From NCBI RefSeq assembly GCF_038087665.1, contig NZ_CP149925.1:2356870-2420869 (forward strand): a stretch of 64,000 nt of DNA. Reading direction: 5' to 3'. The notes under the pieces are model-generated. The model was not told the DNA's origin, made no database searches, and worked only from the letters and a program-made list of their open reading frames with translations. The translations under genes and the position numbers were made by a program. Source of the stretch: Gallaecimonas sp. GXIMD4217. GTDB taxonomy: Bacteria; Pseudomonadota; Gammaproteobacteria; Enterobacterales; Gallaecimonadaceae. The number at the start of each line of letters is the position of its first letter. Positions within the stretch are counted from its first letter, which is position 1. Positions 16,732 through 25,800 of the stretch are shown here, piece by piece.

Positions 16732-17771
16732 AGGCCCGGATCCTGCTGCTGCCCGGCGACGGCATAGGCCCGGAGATCGTCGCCTCGGCACAAGCGGCGC
16801 TCAGCGCCATCGCCAAGCGCTTCGGCCATGACTTCGCCTTTGCCGAGGCACCCATAGGCGGCGCCGCCTTGGATCAGGGCCTGGCGCCCCTGCCCGACGA
16901 CACCCTGGCCCGCTGCCGGGCGGCGGACGCCATCCTGCTCGGCGCCGTGGGCGGCCCCAAATGGGACGACAAGGCCCCGGGACAGCGGCCGGAAAACGGC
17001 CTGCTGGCCCTGCGCCAGGGCCTGGGGCTGTTCGCCAACCTGAGGCCCATCCAGCCCCACCCGGCGCTTTCGGCGGCCAGCCCCATCAAGGCCGAGCTGC
17101 TGGAGGGGGTCGACATCCTGGTGGTGCGGGAGCTGACCGGCGGCATCTATTTCGGTGAGCGTGAAGAAGGAACAGAGCAGGCCAGTGATCTGTGCCGCTA
17201 CAGCAGCACCGAGGTGGCGCGGGTGGTGCGAAAGGCCGCCGAACTGGCCCGGGGCCGCCGCGGCCGCCTGACCCAGGTCGACAAGGCCAATGTGCTGGCC
17301 ACCTCCAGGCTGTGGCGCCGGGTCAGCGACCAGGTGCTGGCCGACTACCCGGAACTGGACACCGAACACCTGCTGGTGGATGCCGCCGCCATGCACCTCA
17401 TCTCGAGGCCAAGGGATTTTGATGTCCTGGTCACCGAAAACCTCTTTGGCGATATCCTCACCGACGAGGCGGCCATGCTGTGCGGCTCCCTGGGCATGCT
17501 GCCCTCGGCGTCCCTGGGGGAAGGCACCCTGGGCCTGTACGAGCCCGCCCACGGCTCGGCGCCGACACTGGCCGGCCAGGATCTCGCCAACCCCATGGCC
17601 ACCCTGCTGTCGGCAGCCCTGCTGCTGCGCCATTCCCTGGCTCTGGAGGCGGAGGCCTCGGCCCTGGAGCAGGCGGTCTGGGCCTGCGTCGAGGCCGGTC
17701 AGGTGACGGCGGATCTGGGCGGGCAGCTGGGCACTGGCGCGGTCACCGAAGCCATACTGGCGCGGCTCTGA
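16728..17771 (+). CDS. leuB: 3-isopropylmalate dehydrogenase
   Basis: A 347-residue NAD-dependent oxidative decarboxylase forming 2-ketoisocaproate, the last operon-encoded step of leucine synthesis. LLLPGDGIGPEIV opens the Rossmann-like fold. GGIYFGERE, VDKANVLATSRLWR and VTENLFGDILTDEAAMLCGSLGMLPSASLG (Mg and isopropylmalate contacts), and PAHGSAPTLAGQDLANP for NAD, appear in order. It is the last gene of the operon, overlapping leuD by four bases and followed directly by a terminator. Having leuB at the 3' end is the main departure from the E. coli order. Confidence 0.95.
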   Translation: MKARILLLPGDGIGPEIVASAQAALSAIAKRFGHDFAFAEAPIGGAALDQGLAPLPDDTLARCRAADAILLGAVGGPKWDDKAPGQRPENGLLALRQGLGLFANLRPIQPHPALSAASPIKAELLEGVDILVVRELTGGIYFGEREEGTEQASDLCRYSSTEVARVVRKAAELARGRRGRLTQVDKANVLATSRLWRRVSDQVLADYPELDTEHLLVDAAAMHLISRPRDFDVLVTENLFGDILTDEAAMLCGSLGMLPSASLGEGTLGLYEPAHGSAPTLAGQDLANPMATLLSAALLLRHSLALEAEASALEQAVWACVEAGQVTADLGGQLGTGAVTEAILARL

Positions 17772-17795
17772 AAAAGGCCCCGAACGGGGCCTTTA
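17772..17795 (+). terminator. Terminator of the leu operon
   Basis: GGCCCCG and CGGGGCC arms with a two-base AA centre, flanked by A and T runs, immediately after the leuB stop. The 230 bases from here to the subtilase gene at 18025 are A+T-rich and otherwise contain only the palindrome noted separately. Confidence 0.88.
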
Positions 17796-17817
17796 GTATT
17801 CCAAAGCAGAATACACA

Positions 17818-17835
17818 TATTCCAAATTGGAATTA
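17818..17835. promoter_or_regulatory. Perfect palindrome upstream of the lipoprotein subtilase, candidate operator
   Basis: TTCCAAATTGGAA (17820-17832) is a perfect 6-1-6 palindrome in an A+T-rich stretch. A half-site TATTCCAAA also occurs 20 bases upstream at 17797-17805. A repressor or activator site is inferred from symmetry and position only. Confidence 0.35.
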
Positions 17836-18024
17836 AAAATCAAAATTTTTAAATAAAAAGGCATTTTTTGGCCCCCTAAAGATGTTTACGCCTTGTTAAA
17901 AGTCGGCCAAAGGGGTAACAATGCAGGCCTCTCTCCCTCCAGTCCTTGCCCCGGTAAGGACACCGGACTCCCTGCCAGGATGGCATTGACACAATAACAA
18001 ACACCGGTTTTTTTTGGAGGACAC

Positions 18025-20205
18025 ATGTTCCAGAACACATTCCGCCTGTCCCTGGTGGCAGCGGCCTGCAGCGCCTTGCTGGCCTGTAACAGCGAAAACA
18101 ACAACGTCGAGGCCCCCGCTGCCGAGGTGCCGCCGCCGAGCCAGAGCATCCAGGCCACCGCCCTGGGCCAGCAGACCGCGCCCATCTACACCGGCCAGCT
18201 GATCGTCAAGTATCAGGGCCAAAAGGGTGAAGGCGCCCCGGGCGACAAGGCCCTGGCCGCCATGGAAGCCAGGCTGATGGACAAGGCCAGCGCCGCCGGC
18301 CTGAACCTGTCCAAGGTGCGCTCCCTGACCAAGCAGATCCAGCTCTACAAACTGGAGAACCGTGACGACGTTCACAAGGCCGTCAAGGCCCTGAGCGACG
18401 CCGAAGGCGTGGCCTACGTCGAAGCCGATCGCTGGATGCGGCCGATGATGCCCCCCAACGATCCCCAGTACAACAGCCAGTGGCATTACTTCGGCGCCAC
18501 CGGCATGAACGTCGACAACGCCTGGGACAGCGCCAACGGCGCCGGCGTGGTGGTGTCCGTCATCGACAGCGGTATCCGCCCCAACCACCCGGATCTGGCT
18601 AACCAGCTGCTGCCCGGCTACGACTTCATTTCCCACAGCTGGATCGCCAACGACGGTGACGGTCGCGACAACGACCCGACCGACGCCGGCGACTACCTGC
18701 GCGCCGGCGAGTGCGAGCAGTTCTACGGCCAGTACTACCCCCAGCGTGACACCCCGGCCTCCTGGCACGGCTCCCACGTGGCCGGCACCATCGCCGCCGA
18801 GACCAACAACAACGTCGGCGTAGCCGGTGTCGCCCATGGCGCCCGCGTCTTCGCGGCCCGGGCCCTGGGCCGTTGCGGCGGCTCCACCGCCGACATCGTC
18901 GACGCCATCCGCTGGTCCGCCGGCCTGGCCGTGGCCGGCACCCCGGCCAACGCCAACCCCGCCGACGTCATCAACATGAGCCTGGGTGGCGGCGGCGCCT
19001 GTGGCGCGGCCTACCAGGACGCCATCAACGACGCCGTCAACGCCGGTGCCGTGGTGGTGGTGGCTGCCGGCAACGACAACACCAATGTCTCCAACGCCAG
19101 CCCCGCCAACTGTAACAACGTCATCTCCGTGGCCTCCACCGGCCGCGACGGCAACCGCAGCTGGTTCTCCAACTACGGCAACCTGATCGACATCGCCGCC
19201 CCGGGCGGCAGCGGTGACGGCGTCGCCGCCAACGACATCTACTCCACCGTCAACAGCGGCCAGTACGCCGAAGGCAACGAAAGCTACGGCACCATGGCCG
19301 GCACCTCCATGGCTGCCCCCCATGTGGCCGGCGTGGCGGCCCTGATGAAGGGCGTCAACGATCAGCTGACCCCGGCCCAGATCGAGCAGATGATCAAGGA
19401 CAGCGCCCGTGCCTTCACCAGCACCGACTGCACCACCGCCAACTGCGGCGAAGGTCACCTGGATGCGGCCGCCGCCGTGGCCCTGGCCCAGGGTGGTAAC
19501 GGTACCGATCCCGGCACCGAGCCCGGCGGCGACGTGCTGAGCGACGGCAGCGTGGTCAGCGGCATCGCCCTGGCCAAGGGCGAGAAGCGCGTCTTCACCA
19601 TCGAGGTGCCCGCCAACGCCCAGAACCTGAGCCTGAACCTGGCCGGCCCCAACGGCGACGCCGATCTCTGGGTCAAGGCCGGTAGCGAGCCGAGCTCCTC
19701 TTCCGACGCCACCTGGAAGAGCCAGGGCTACAACTCCAACGAGTCCGTGGCCATCAGCACCCCGGCCGCCGGCACCTACTATGTGGTTGTCTACGCCTAC
19801 GGCGCCTTCGACTCCGCCAGCCTCACCGCCGGCCTGACCGTCTCCGAGCCCAGCAGCGGCGGCGAGTCCGTGTTTGAGAACACCAACGACGTCACCATCA
19901 CCGACAACGCCACCGCCAGCTCCACCATCAACGTGGACAGGGCCGGCGACTCCGGCACCGTGCTGGTGAGCGTGGACATCAAGCACAGCTACCGCGGCGA
20001 CCTGCGCATCAAGGTGTTCACCCCCACCGGTGCCAGCGCCACCCTGCAGGAGCCGTCCAACGACTCCGCCGACAACATCAACAAGACCTGGAGCCTGGAT
20101 GCCGGCACCATTCCCGCCGCCGGCGAATGGCGCCTGACCGTGGAAGACGTGTACTCCGGTGACACCGGCTACATCGATTCCTGGAAGCTGGAATTCCAGA
20201 ACTAA
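18025..20205 (+). CDS. S8 serine protease lipoprotein with PPC and P-domain-like C-terminus
   Basis: A 726-residue exported subtilase. The signal peptide ends in a lipobox (SALLAC, Cys21), so lipid anchoring is expected. An I9-like propeptide (about 55-140) precedes the protease domain with Asp181 (VSVIDSG), His248 (WHGSHVAGTIAA) and Ser428 (AGTSMAAPHVAG); oxyanion Asn350 (VAAGND). A bacterial pre-peptidase C-terminal domain (about 505-605; ANAQNLSLNLAGPNGDADLWV) and a proprotein-convertase P-domain-like region (about 615-726; RGDLRIKVFTPTGAS, WRLTVEDVYSGDTGYIDSWKLEF) follow. GGAGG precedes the ATG after a run of T. It differs from the subtilase at 4974 in anchoring and C-terminal domains, so the two are not recent duplicates. 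Confidence 0.92.
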   Translation: MFQNTFRLSLVAAACSALLACNSENNNVEAPAAEVPPPSQSIQATALGQQTAPIYTGQLIVKYQGQKGEGAPGDKALAAMEARLMDKASAAGLNLSKVRSLTKQIQLYKLENRDDVHKAVKALSDAEGVAYVEADRWMRPMMPPNDPQYNSQWHYFGATGMNVDNAWDSANGAGVVVSVIDSGIRPNHPDLANQLLPGYDFISHSWIANDGDGRDNDPTDAGDYLRAGECEQFYGQYYPQRDTPASWHGSHVAGTIAAETNNNVGVAGVAHGARVFAARALGRCGGSTADIVDAIRWSAGLAVAGTPANANPADVINMSLGGGGACGAAYQDAINDAVNAGAVVVVAAGNDNTNVSNASPANCNNVISVASTGRDGNRSWFSNYGNLIDIAAPGGSGDGVAANDIYSTVNSGQYAEGNESYGTMAGTSMAAPHVAGVAALMKGVNDQLTPAQIEQMIKDSARAFTSTDCTTANCGEGHLDAAAAVALAQGGNGTDPGTEPGGDVLSDGSVVSGIALAKGEKRVFTIEVPANAQNLSLNLAGPNGDADLWVKAGSEPSSSSDATWKSQGYNSNESVAISTPAAGTYYVVVYAYGAFDSASLTAGLTVSEPSSGGESVFENTNDVTITDNATASSTINVDRAGDSGTVLVSVDIKHSYRGDLRIKVFTPTGASATLQEPSNDSADNINKTWSLDAGTIPAAGEWRLTVEDVYSGDTGYIDSWKLEFQN

Positions 20206-20226
20206 GTCCAAACTCCCTATGGACGA

Positions 20227-20252
20227 GGCGCGCCGACAGGCGCGCCTTTTTT
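20227..20252 (+). terminator. Terminator after the lipoprotein subtilase
   Basis: Eight-base arms GGCGCGCC and GGCGCGCC (self-complementary) around GACA, followed by six T. Confidence 0.9.
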
Positions 20253-20293
20253 ATGGTCGATACTCTAGTCAGGTATCCCCGGGAGGAAGCGCC

Positions 20294-21283
20294 ATGGCGC
20301 TGCGGCTTATGACGGTGGTCCTGGCTCCGGAGCGGGCAGCAGAGCTGCAGCGCCTGCTGGTCGAGAAGGACATCCAGGGCTGCTGGATAGAAAAGGACGA
20401 CGAACAGCTGCTGGCCAACCTGCTGGTGGAGGCGGACAAGGCCGAGCCGTTGATGGACGACTTCGACCAGGCCCTGGGCCACAGCGAAGGTTTCAGGCTG
20501 ATGCTGCTGCCGGTGGAGGCTACCCTGCCCAGGCCCAAGGAAGAGGCCCCCCCAGGCGAGCAGAAAGAAGAGTCGAACAACCATGCCAGGGTCAGCCGGG
20601 AGGAGCTCTACGCCCAGGCCCAGGCCGGCCTCAGCACCGGCCGCACCTTCCTGCTGATGAGCTTCCTGTCGGCCCTGGTGGCCGCCGTGGGCCTGGTACG
20701 CGACGATCTGGCCATCATCATCGGCGCCATGGTCATAGCGCCACTGCTGGCCCCCAATATCGCCCTGGCCCTGGCCACCACCATGGGCGACCTGGAGCTG
20801 GGCCGAGAGGCGCTGATCACCAACGGCCTGGGGGTGGCCCTGACCCTGGCACTGGCCATTGGCGTCGCCCAGCTGCTGACGGTGGATCCCACAGTGCCGG
20901 CCATCGCCGCCCGCACCACGGTCGGCCTTGGCGACATCATCCTGGCCCTGGCCGCCGGCGCCGCCGGCACCCTGGCCTTCACCTCGGGCCAGAGCAGCGC
21001 CGTGATCGGGGTCATGGTGGCGGTGGCGCTGATGCCGCCCCTGGTCACCTGCGGCATGCTGCTGGGCAGCGGCCAGCTGACCCTGGCCCTGGGCGCGGCC
21101 TTGCTGGTGGCGATCAACGTCATCTGCGTCAACCTGGCCGGAGTACTGACCTTCCTGTTTCAGGGGGTCAGCCCCCGTTACTGGTGGCAGCAGGAAAAGG
21201 TCAGGAAGGCCACCTACAGGGCGGTGGCCACCTGGATAGGGCTGTTATTGTCCCTGCTGTTGCTCATGGCCCTGACCGGCTAG
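20294..21283 (+). CDS. DUF389 / TIGR00341-type membrane protein
   Basis: A 329-residue protein. A soluble N-terminal part of about 120 residues (start MALRLMTVVLAPERAAEL) precedes a membrane domain of six to seven segments. The DUF389 hallmark is clear: LLMSFLSALVAAVGLVRDDLAIIIGAMVIAPLLAPNIALALAT, then VALMPPLVTCGMLLGSG. The family is often called a putative hydrophobic domain protein and has no proven function. GGGAGGA lies nine bases before the ATG. The terminator upstream and an isolated position suggest it is monocistronic. Confidence 0.85.
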   Translation: MALRLMTVVLAPERAAELQRLLVEKDIQGCWIEKDDEQLLANLLVEADKAEPLMDDFDQALGHSEGFRLMLLPVEATLPRPKEEAPPGEQKEESNNHARVSREELYAQAQAGLSTGRTFLLMSFLSALVAAVGLVRDDLAIIIGAMVIAPLLAPNIALALATTMGDLELGREALITNGLGVALTLALAIGVAQLLTVDPTVPAIAARTTVGLGDIILALAAGAAGTLAFTSGQSSAVIGVMVAVALMPPLVTCGMLLGSGQLTLALGAALLVAINVICVNLAGVLTFLFQGVSPRYWWQQEKVRKATYRAVATWIGLLLSLLLLMALTG

Positions 21284-21349
21284 CTGTCGCCGCGTCATCG
21301 AATATTCACTTTCATTATCAGATAGTTGCTCCAGCAAAAGGAGCCTGTA

Positions 21350-21601
21350 ATGAAAGCATGGATACTGCCGCTTTTACTGCTGAGCGGCTGCGCCCAGCGC
21401 CCGACTGGGCACCTCAACACCCCCTGGCCCGCCGTCGACCTGCTCGTTGAAGCCGGCCTCGACAGCTACTACGGGCAAAAGGAACAGCAAGCGGAAGAAC
21501 GCTTCATGGAAAGCAACTGCGGCCCCCCTTCCGAGCAGGACAGTCCGCTGTCCCGCTGCAAACAGCTGCGACGCGTAAGCTACCCGGAATCCGGCTACTG
21601 A
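21350..21601 (+). CDS. Small lipoprotein of unknown function
   Basis: An 83-residue protein with a lipoprotein signal (MKAWILPLLLLSGC; L-S-G-C lipobox, Cys14). The mature part contains AVDLLVEAGLDSYYGQKEQQAEERF and two further Cys residues (SNCGPPS, SRCKQLR) that could form a disulfide in the periplasm. AAAGGAG at 21337-21343 is well placed for ATG 21350. I do not recognise the family. It is convergent with the SGNH hydrolase gene and overlaps its 3' end by seven bases. Confidence 0.65.
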   Translation: MKAWILPLLLLSGCAQRPTGHLNTPWPAVDLLVEAGLDSYYGQKEQQAEERFMESNCGPPSEQDSPLSRCKQLRRVSYPESGY

Positions 21602-22320
21602 TGGCACCTGAGCCTGGGCTGGGACTCCAGCTGGCGAATGCAGTTGGCCAGCCGCTTGGCCCAGAGGGCGTGGCCCAGGAGGCCGGGATGGAAGCCGTCC
21701 TCGGCCAGCAGCTCCCGGCCACCGACGGCGGAAAAGGCCAGATGATGGCAGTGGGGCTGGCGGACCGCCCAGTTGGCCAGGGCCCTGTCCCAGCGCCTGG
21801 CCTTTTGGGCCAGCACCCCTCGCAGGGGCTGGGGCAACGCCCACATCAGGCCCATGGGCGGCAGGCCGCAGAGCACCACCTGCCGTACCCCGAAGCGCTC
21901 CCGAAGCAGCGCCACCAGCTGCCGCTGCCGGCCCAGCCAGCGCCTACCGCTCAGGGACGAGGTGACGTCATTGACCCCCAGGGTGGATACCGCCAGATCG
22001 AAAGGCTCGGGGTGGCGCACCGCCAGTTCGGTCAGCGCCTGGGCGCTGGTCTTGCCGCTCTCGGCATGAAGCCGCCAGTAGAGGCGGTGATCGCCGCTCA
22101 GGTTGCCAAGCAGCAGCCCCACCATGGCCTGCTCCCGGCAGGTCACACCGACCCCGGCACAGGCCGAGTCCCCCACCAGCAGCAGCCTGAGCGGCCGGCC
22201 CCGGCCGCATTCACCGCCAGTGGCGCCCTCCGGCGGGTTCATCTGCAGGGCCCGGCGCCTGGCCCAGCTTCCCTGGGCCAGCAGCAGGGGTGCCAACAAG
22301 GTGGCGGCGAGCCTGTCCAT
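21595..22320 (-). CDS. SGNH/GDSL-family hydrolase
   Basis: A 241-residue SGNH hydrolase (esterase, lipase or carbohydrate deacetylase class). Block I is LRLLLVGDSACAGVGV (nucleophile Ser), a later block is STLGVNDVTSSLSGRRW (Asn), and the terminal Asp-x-x-His block is EDGFHPGLLGHALWAKRL. A short hydrophobic N-terminus (LAATLLAPLLLAQGSWA) could be a signal or membrane anchor. ATG 22320 was chosen; an in-frame ATG at 22350 would add ten residues. Neither has a strong ribosome binding site. It resembles the family often found in Shewanella and Vibrio; the substrate is unknown. Confidence 0.75.
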   Translation of the reverse strand: MDRLAATLLAPLLLAQGSWARRRALQMNPPEGATGGECGRGRPLRLLLVGDSACAGVGVTCREQAMVGLLLGNLSGDHRLYWRLHAESGKTSAQALTELAVRHPEPFDLAVSTLGVNDVTSSLSGRRWLGRQRQLVALLRERFGVRQVVLCGLPPMGLMWALPQPLRGVLAQKARRWDRALANWAVRQPHCHHLAFSAVGGRELLAEDGFHPGLLGHALWAKRLANCIRQLESQPRLRCHQ

Positions 22321-22462
22321 GTTCTGTCTCTGTGAGCCTGTCGTTTTCAAAGCATAGGCATAAAAAACGCACCAACCCGGCTAAATGCCTAGACAAAAAC
22401 GCCGAGAGAGGCGGCGCTGTTACGCTTTGTGACCCTGTTCACCAAGGCCGGAAAGCGGCCAC

Positions 22463-22492
22463 AAAAAAGCCCCGCTGCAAGCGAGGCTTTTT
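22463..22492 (-). terminator. Duplicate of the purL terminator
   Basis: Differs by a single base from the terminator at 22758-22787 and lies just downstream of the purL remnant, at the same relative place. Confidence 0.8.
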
Positions 22493-22510
22493 AATTGCCG
22501 TTTCTGCCAC

Positions 22511-22584
22511 TTAGTCAACAAACTTCCGGGCGTTACGGAACATCCGCATCCAGGGGCCGTCCTCGCCCCAGGTTTCCGGGTACC
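22511..22584 (-). pseudogene. purL 3' end remnant
   Basis: Read on the minus strand, it encodes [15 protein letters not shown], then RNARKFVD and a stop. It thus repeats the end of the intact PurL (which ends RKFVG) with one amino-acid change and only a few base changes. The match fades upstream of a shared GGTACC. The offset to the intact copy is 298 bases. Because the last codon differs (Asp instead of Gly), it looks like a diverged allele rather than a very recent tandem copy. Confidence 0.85.
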
Positions 22585-22638
22585 TGCAGGGTGATGGCTA
22601 GCCACGGTGCCCTGTTCGCTAGCGCCCCAAGAAAGAAA

Positions 22639-22757
22639 GCCCCGCATGCGCGGGGCGAAGCTCGAAGCCCAAGCGCCGCTTGGGCGCAGCTGAGCGCCGG
22701 TACACAGGAGGTACCGACCGGAAGGAACCACCATGGACGGTATCCCCTCCAAGCCAC
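22639..22757. repeat. Hairpin-rich non-coding element, diverged relative of the CRISPR-associated elements
   Basis: It contains successive inverted repeats: GCCCCGC/GCGGGGC, GCCCAAGC/GCTTGGGC and GGTAC/GTACC. It then has a segment CCGGAAGGAACCACCATGGA that resembles the CGGAAGGA-CCCACA-GGA segment of the two elements at 49051 and 49447. Similarity is by eye and limited to about 35 bases. Confidence 0.4.
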
Positions 22758-22787
22758 AAAAAAGCCTCGCTGCAAGCGAGGCTTTTT
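22758..22787 (-). terminator. purL terminator
   Basis: Minus-strand hairpin GCCTCGCT/AGCGAGGC with a TGCA loop and A/T runs on both sides, about 20 bases after the purL stop. Confidence 0.88.
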
Positions 22788-22808
22788 AATGGTTCATCTT
22801 TGCCGCCC

Positions 22809-25800
22809 TTAGCCCACAAACTTCCGGGCGTTACGGAACATGCGCATCCAGGGGCCGTCCTCGCCCCAGGTTTCCGGGTACCAGGAGTTGGCCACGGTGC
22901 GGAACACCCGCTCCGGGTGCGGCATCATGATGGTGTGACGACCGCATTCGGAGGTCACGGCGGTGATGCCCTTGGGCGAGCCGTTGGGGTTGAGCGGGTA
23001 ATGCTGGGTCACCTGGCCGTGGTTGTCCACGTAGCGGGCGGCAACCTGGCCGGAGCCGTCCAGGATGCGCAGGTGGTCGCCATCGACGAACTCGGCGCGG
23101 CCCTCGCCGTGGGAAACGGCGATGGGCAGGCGCGAGCCTGCCATGCCCTTGAAGAAGATGGAGGGGCTCTCTTCCAGCACCACGGTAGCGACCCGGCCCT
23201 CGAAGCGCTCGGACTCGTTGGTGACGAAGCGCGGCCAGTGGCCGGCACCGGGGATGATGTCCTTGAGGGTGGACATCATCTGGCAGCCGTTGCAGACGCC
23301 CAGGGAGAAGGTGTCTTCGCGGTTGAAGAAGGCCTCGAAGGCGGCGCGGGCGCGGTCGTTGAACAGGATGGACTTGGCCCAGCCCTCGCCGGCACCCAGC
23401 ACGTCACCATAGGAGAAGCCGCCGCAGGCCACCAGGCCCTTGAAGCGGGTCAAATCTTCACGGCCGGCCAGGATGTCGGACATGTGCACGTCGATGGCCT
23501 GGAAGCCGGCGCGGGTGAAGGCGGCGGCCATCTCCACATGGGAGTTGACGCCCTGTTCGCGCAGTATCGCCACCAGCGGACGGCCACCTGACACCACCAG
23601 CGGTGCGGCGATGTCCTCGGCCGGATCGAAGGTCAGCACCGGGCTGATGCCGGGATCGCTGTCGTCCTGCTTGAGCTGGAATTCCTGCTCGGCGCACTTG
23701 GGGTTGTCACGCAGGGCCTGCATCCTGTAGGTGGTTTCGGCCCAGAGGGTACGCAGCTGGTTGCGGGAGGCATCCAGCACCAGCTGGTCGCCGCGGCGGA
23801 TGCGAATACGGTCGTCGCCGTTGATGCTGCCCAGCTCGTGGCTCAGCTCGGCCAGGCCGTGCTCGGCCAGCACGGACCGCACCTCGGCCAGGTCGTCTTC
23901 GCGCACCTGGATCACCGCGCCCAGCTCTTCGTTGAACAGGGCGGCGAAGTCGTCACCGCCCAGGGCGTCGATGTCCGCATCCAGGCCCAGGTGGCCGGCG
24001 AAGGCCATCTCGGCCAGGGTCACGAACAGGCCGCCGTCGGATCTGTCGTGGTAGGCCAGCAGCTTGCCGTCCAGCACCAGGGCCTGGATGGCGTTGAAGA
24101 AGTGCTTGAGGCGCTTGGCATCATCGACGTCCGGGGTGTCGGTGCCCAGCTGGCGGGTGACCTGGGCCAGGCAGCTGCCGCCGAGGCGGTTCTTGCCGGC
24201 GCCGAGGTCAATCAGCAGCAGGCGGGAGGCCTGATCCTTGAGCTGGGGGGTGACGGTGCGACGCACGTCCGTGACCCGGCCGAAGGCGGTGATGATCAGG
24301 CTCAGCGGCGCCGTGACCGCCTTGTCGTCCCACTGGGTCTTCATGGACATGGAGTCCTTGCCCACCGGGATGGTGATGCCAAGCTCGGGGCAGAGCTCCT
24401 CACCCACGGCCTTGACCGCCTCATAGAGGCCGGCGTCCTCGCCGGGGTGGCCGGCGGCGGCCATCCAGTTGGCGGACAGCTTGATGCGCTTGAGGTCGCC
24501 GATGGCGGCGCTGGCGATGTTGGTCAGCGACTCGGCCACCGCCAGGCGGGCGGAGGCGCCGTGGTTGAGCAGCGCCACCGGGGTGCGCTCGCCCATGGCC
24601 ATGGCCTCGCCGGCGTAGCTGTCGAAGCTGGCGGCGGTGACGGCGCAGTTGGCCACCGGCACCTGCCAGGGGCCGACCATCTGGTCGCGGGCGGTCAGGC
24701 CGCCCACGGAGCGGTCGCCAATGGTGATCAGGAAGGTCTTCTCGGCGACGGTGGGCAGGCGCAGCAGGCGCTCGGCCGCTTCCTGCACGTCGATGTCGAA
24801 GCTCAGTTCGTTGCCCTCGGCGCTGCGGCTCTGGACGTCGCGGTGCATCTTGGGCGGCTTGCCCAGCAGCACGTCCAGGGGCAGATCGATGGGGGTGTTG
24901 CCGAAATGGGGGTCGTCCAGGCGCAGCTGGCGCTCCTCGGTGGCGGTACCGATCACCGCGAAGGGGGCGCGCTCGCGCCGGCAGATGGCCTCGAACACCG
25001 CCATCTTGTCGGCGGGGATGGCCATCACGTAGCGCTCCTGGGACTCGTTACACCAGATCTCCAGGGGGCTCATGCCCGGCTCGTCGTTGGGCACCTGGCG
25101 CAGGTCGAAGCGGCCGCCGCGGTCACCGTCGTTGACCAGCTCAGGGAAGGCGTTGGACAGGCCGCCGGCACCCACGTCGTGGATGAAGCAGATGGGGTTG
25201 GCGTCGCCCAGCTGCCAGCAACGGTCGATGACCTCCTGACAGCGGCGCTCGATCTCCGGGTTGTCCCGCTGCACCGAGGCGAAGTCCAGATCCTCGTCGG
25301 ACTGGCCAGAGGCCATGGAGGAGGCGGCGCCGCCGCCCAGGCCGATGTTCATGGCCGGGCCGCCCAGCACCACCAGCTTGGCACCGACCGGGATCTCGCC
25401 CTTCTGGACGTGCTCCTCGCGGATGTTGCCGAGGCCGCCGGCGATCATGATCGGCTTGTGGTAGCCGCGCACTTCCCGGCCGTTGAAGGAGTTCACTTCC
25501 TCTTCATAGGTACGGAAGTAACCCAGCAGGGCCGGACGGCCAAATTCGTTGTTGAAGGCGGCACCGCCCAGGGGGCCTTCGATCATGATGTCCAGGGCCG
25601 TGACGATGCGGCTGGGCTTGCCGAAATCCTGCTCCCAGGGCTGCTCGAAGCCGGGGATGCGCAGGTTGGACACCGAGAAGCCGGTCAGGCCGGCCTTGGG
25701 CTTGGCACCGACGCCGGTGGCACCCTCGTCGCGGATCTCGCCGCCGGAGCCGGTGGCGGCGCCCGGGAAGGGGGAGATGGCGGTGGGGTGGTTGTGGGTT

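Larger units (their letters stand above)
22351..22808. other. Intergenic region of 458 bases containing a duplicated purL 3' end and a hairpin-rich element
   Basis: No credible gene. From left to right it holds a second copy of the purL terminator (22463-22492), a remnant of the last codons of purL (22511-22584), a stretch rich in inverted repeats (22639-22757) and the real purL terminator (22758-22787). Short open frames across it are accidental. Confidence 0.75.

Noticed and set aside
17896-20211. 771-codon open frame opposite the lipoprotein subtilase
   Set aside because: Antisense shadow; low-complexity Gly/Val/Ala sequence and no start signal.
22290-22819. Several 60-110 codon frames in the purL downstream region
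   Set aside because: They arise from the duplicated purL end and hairpin arms; no start signals or family features.
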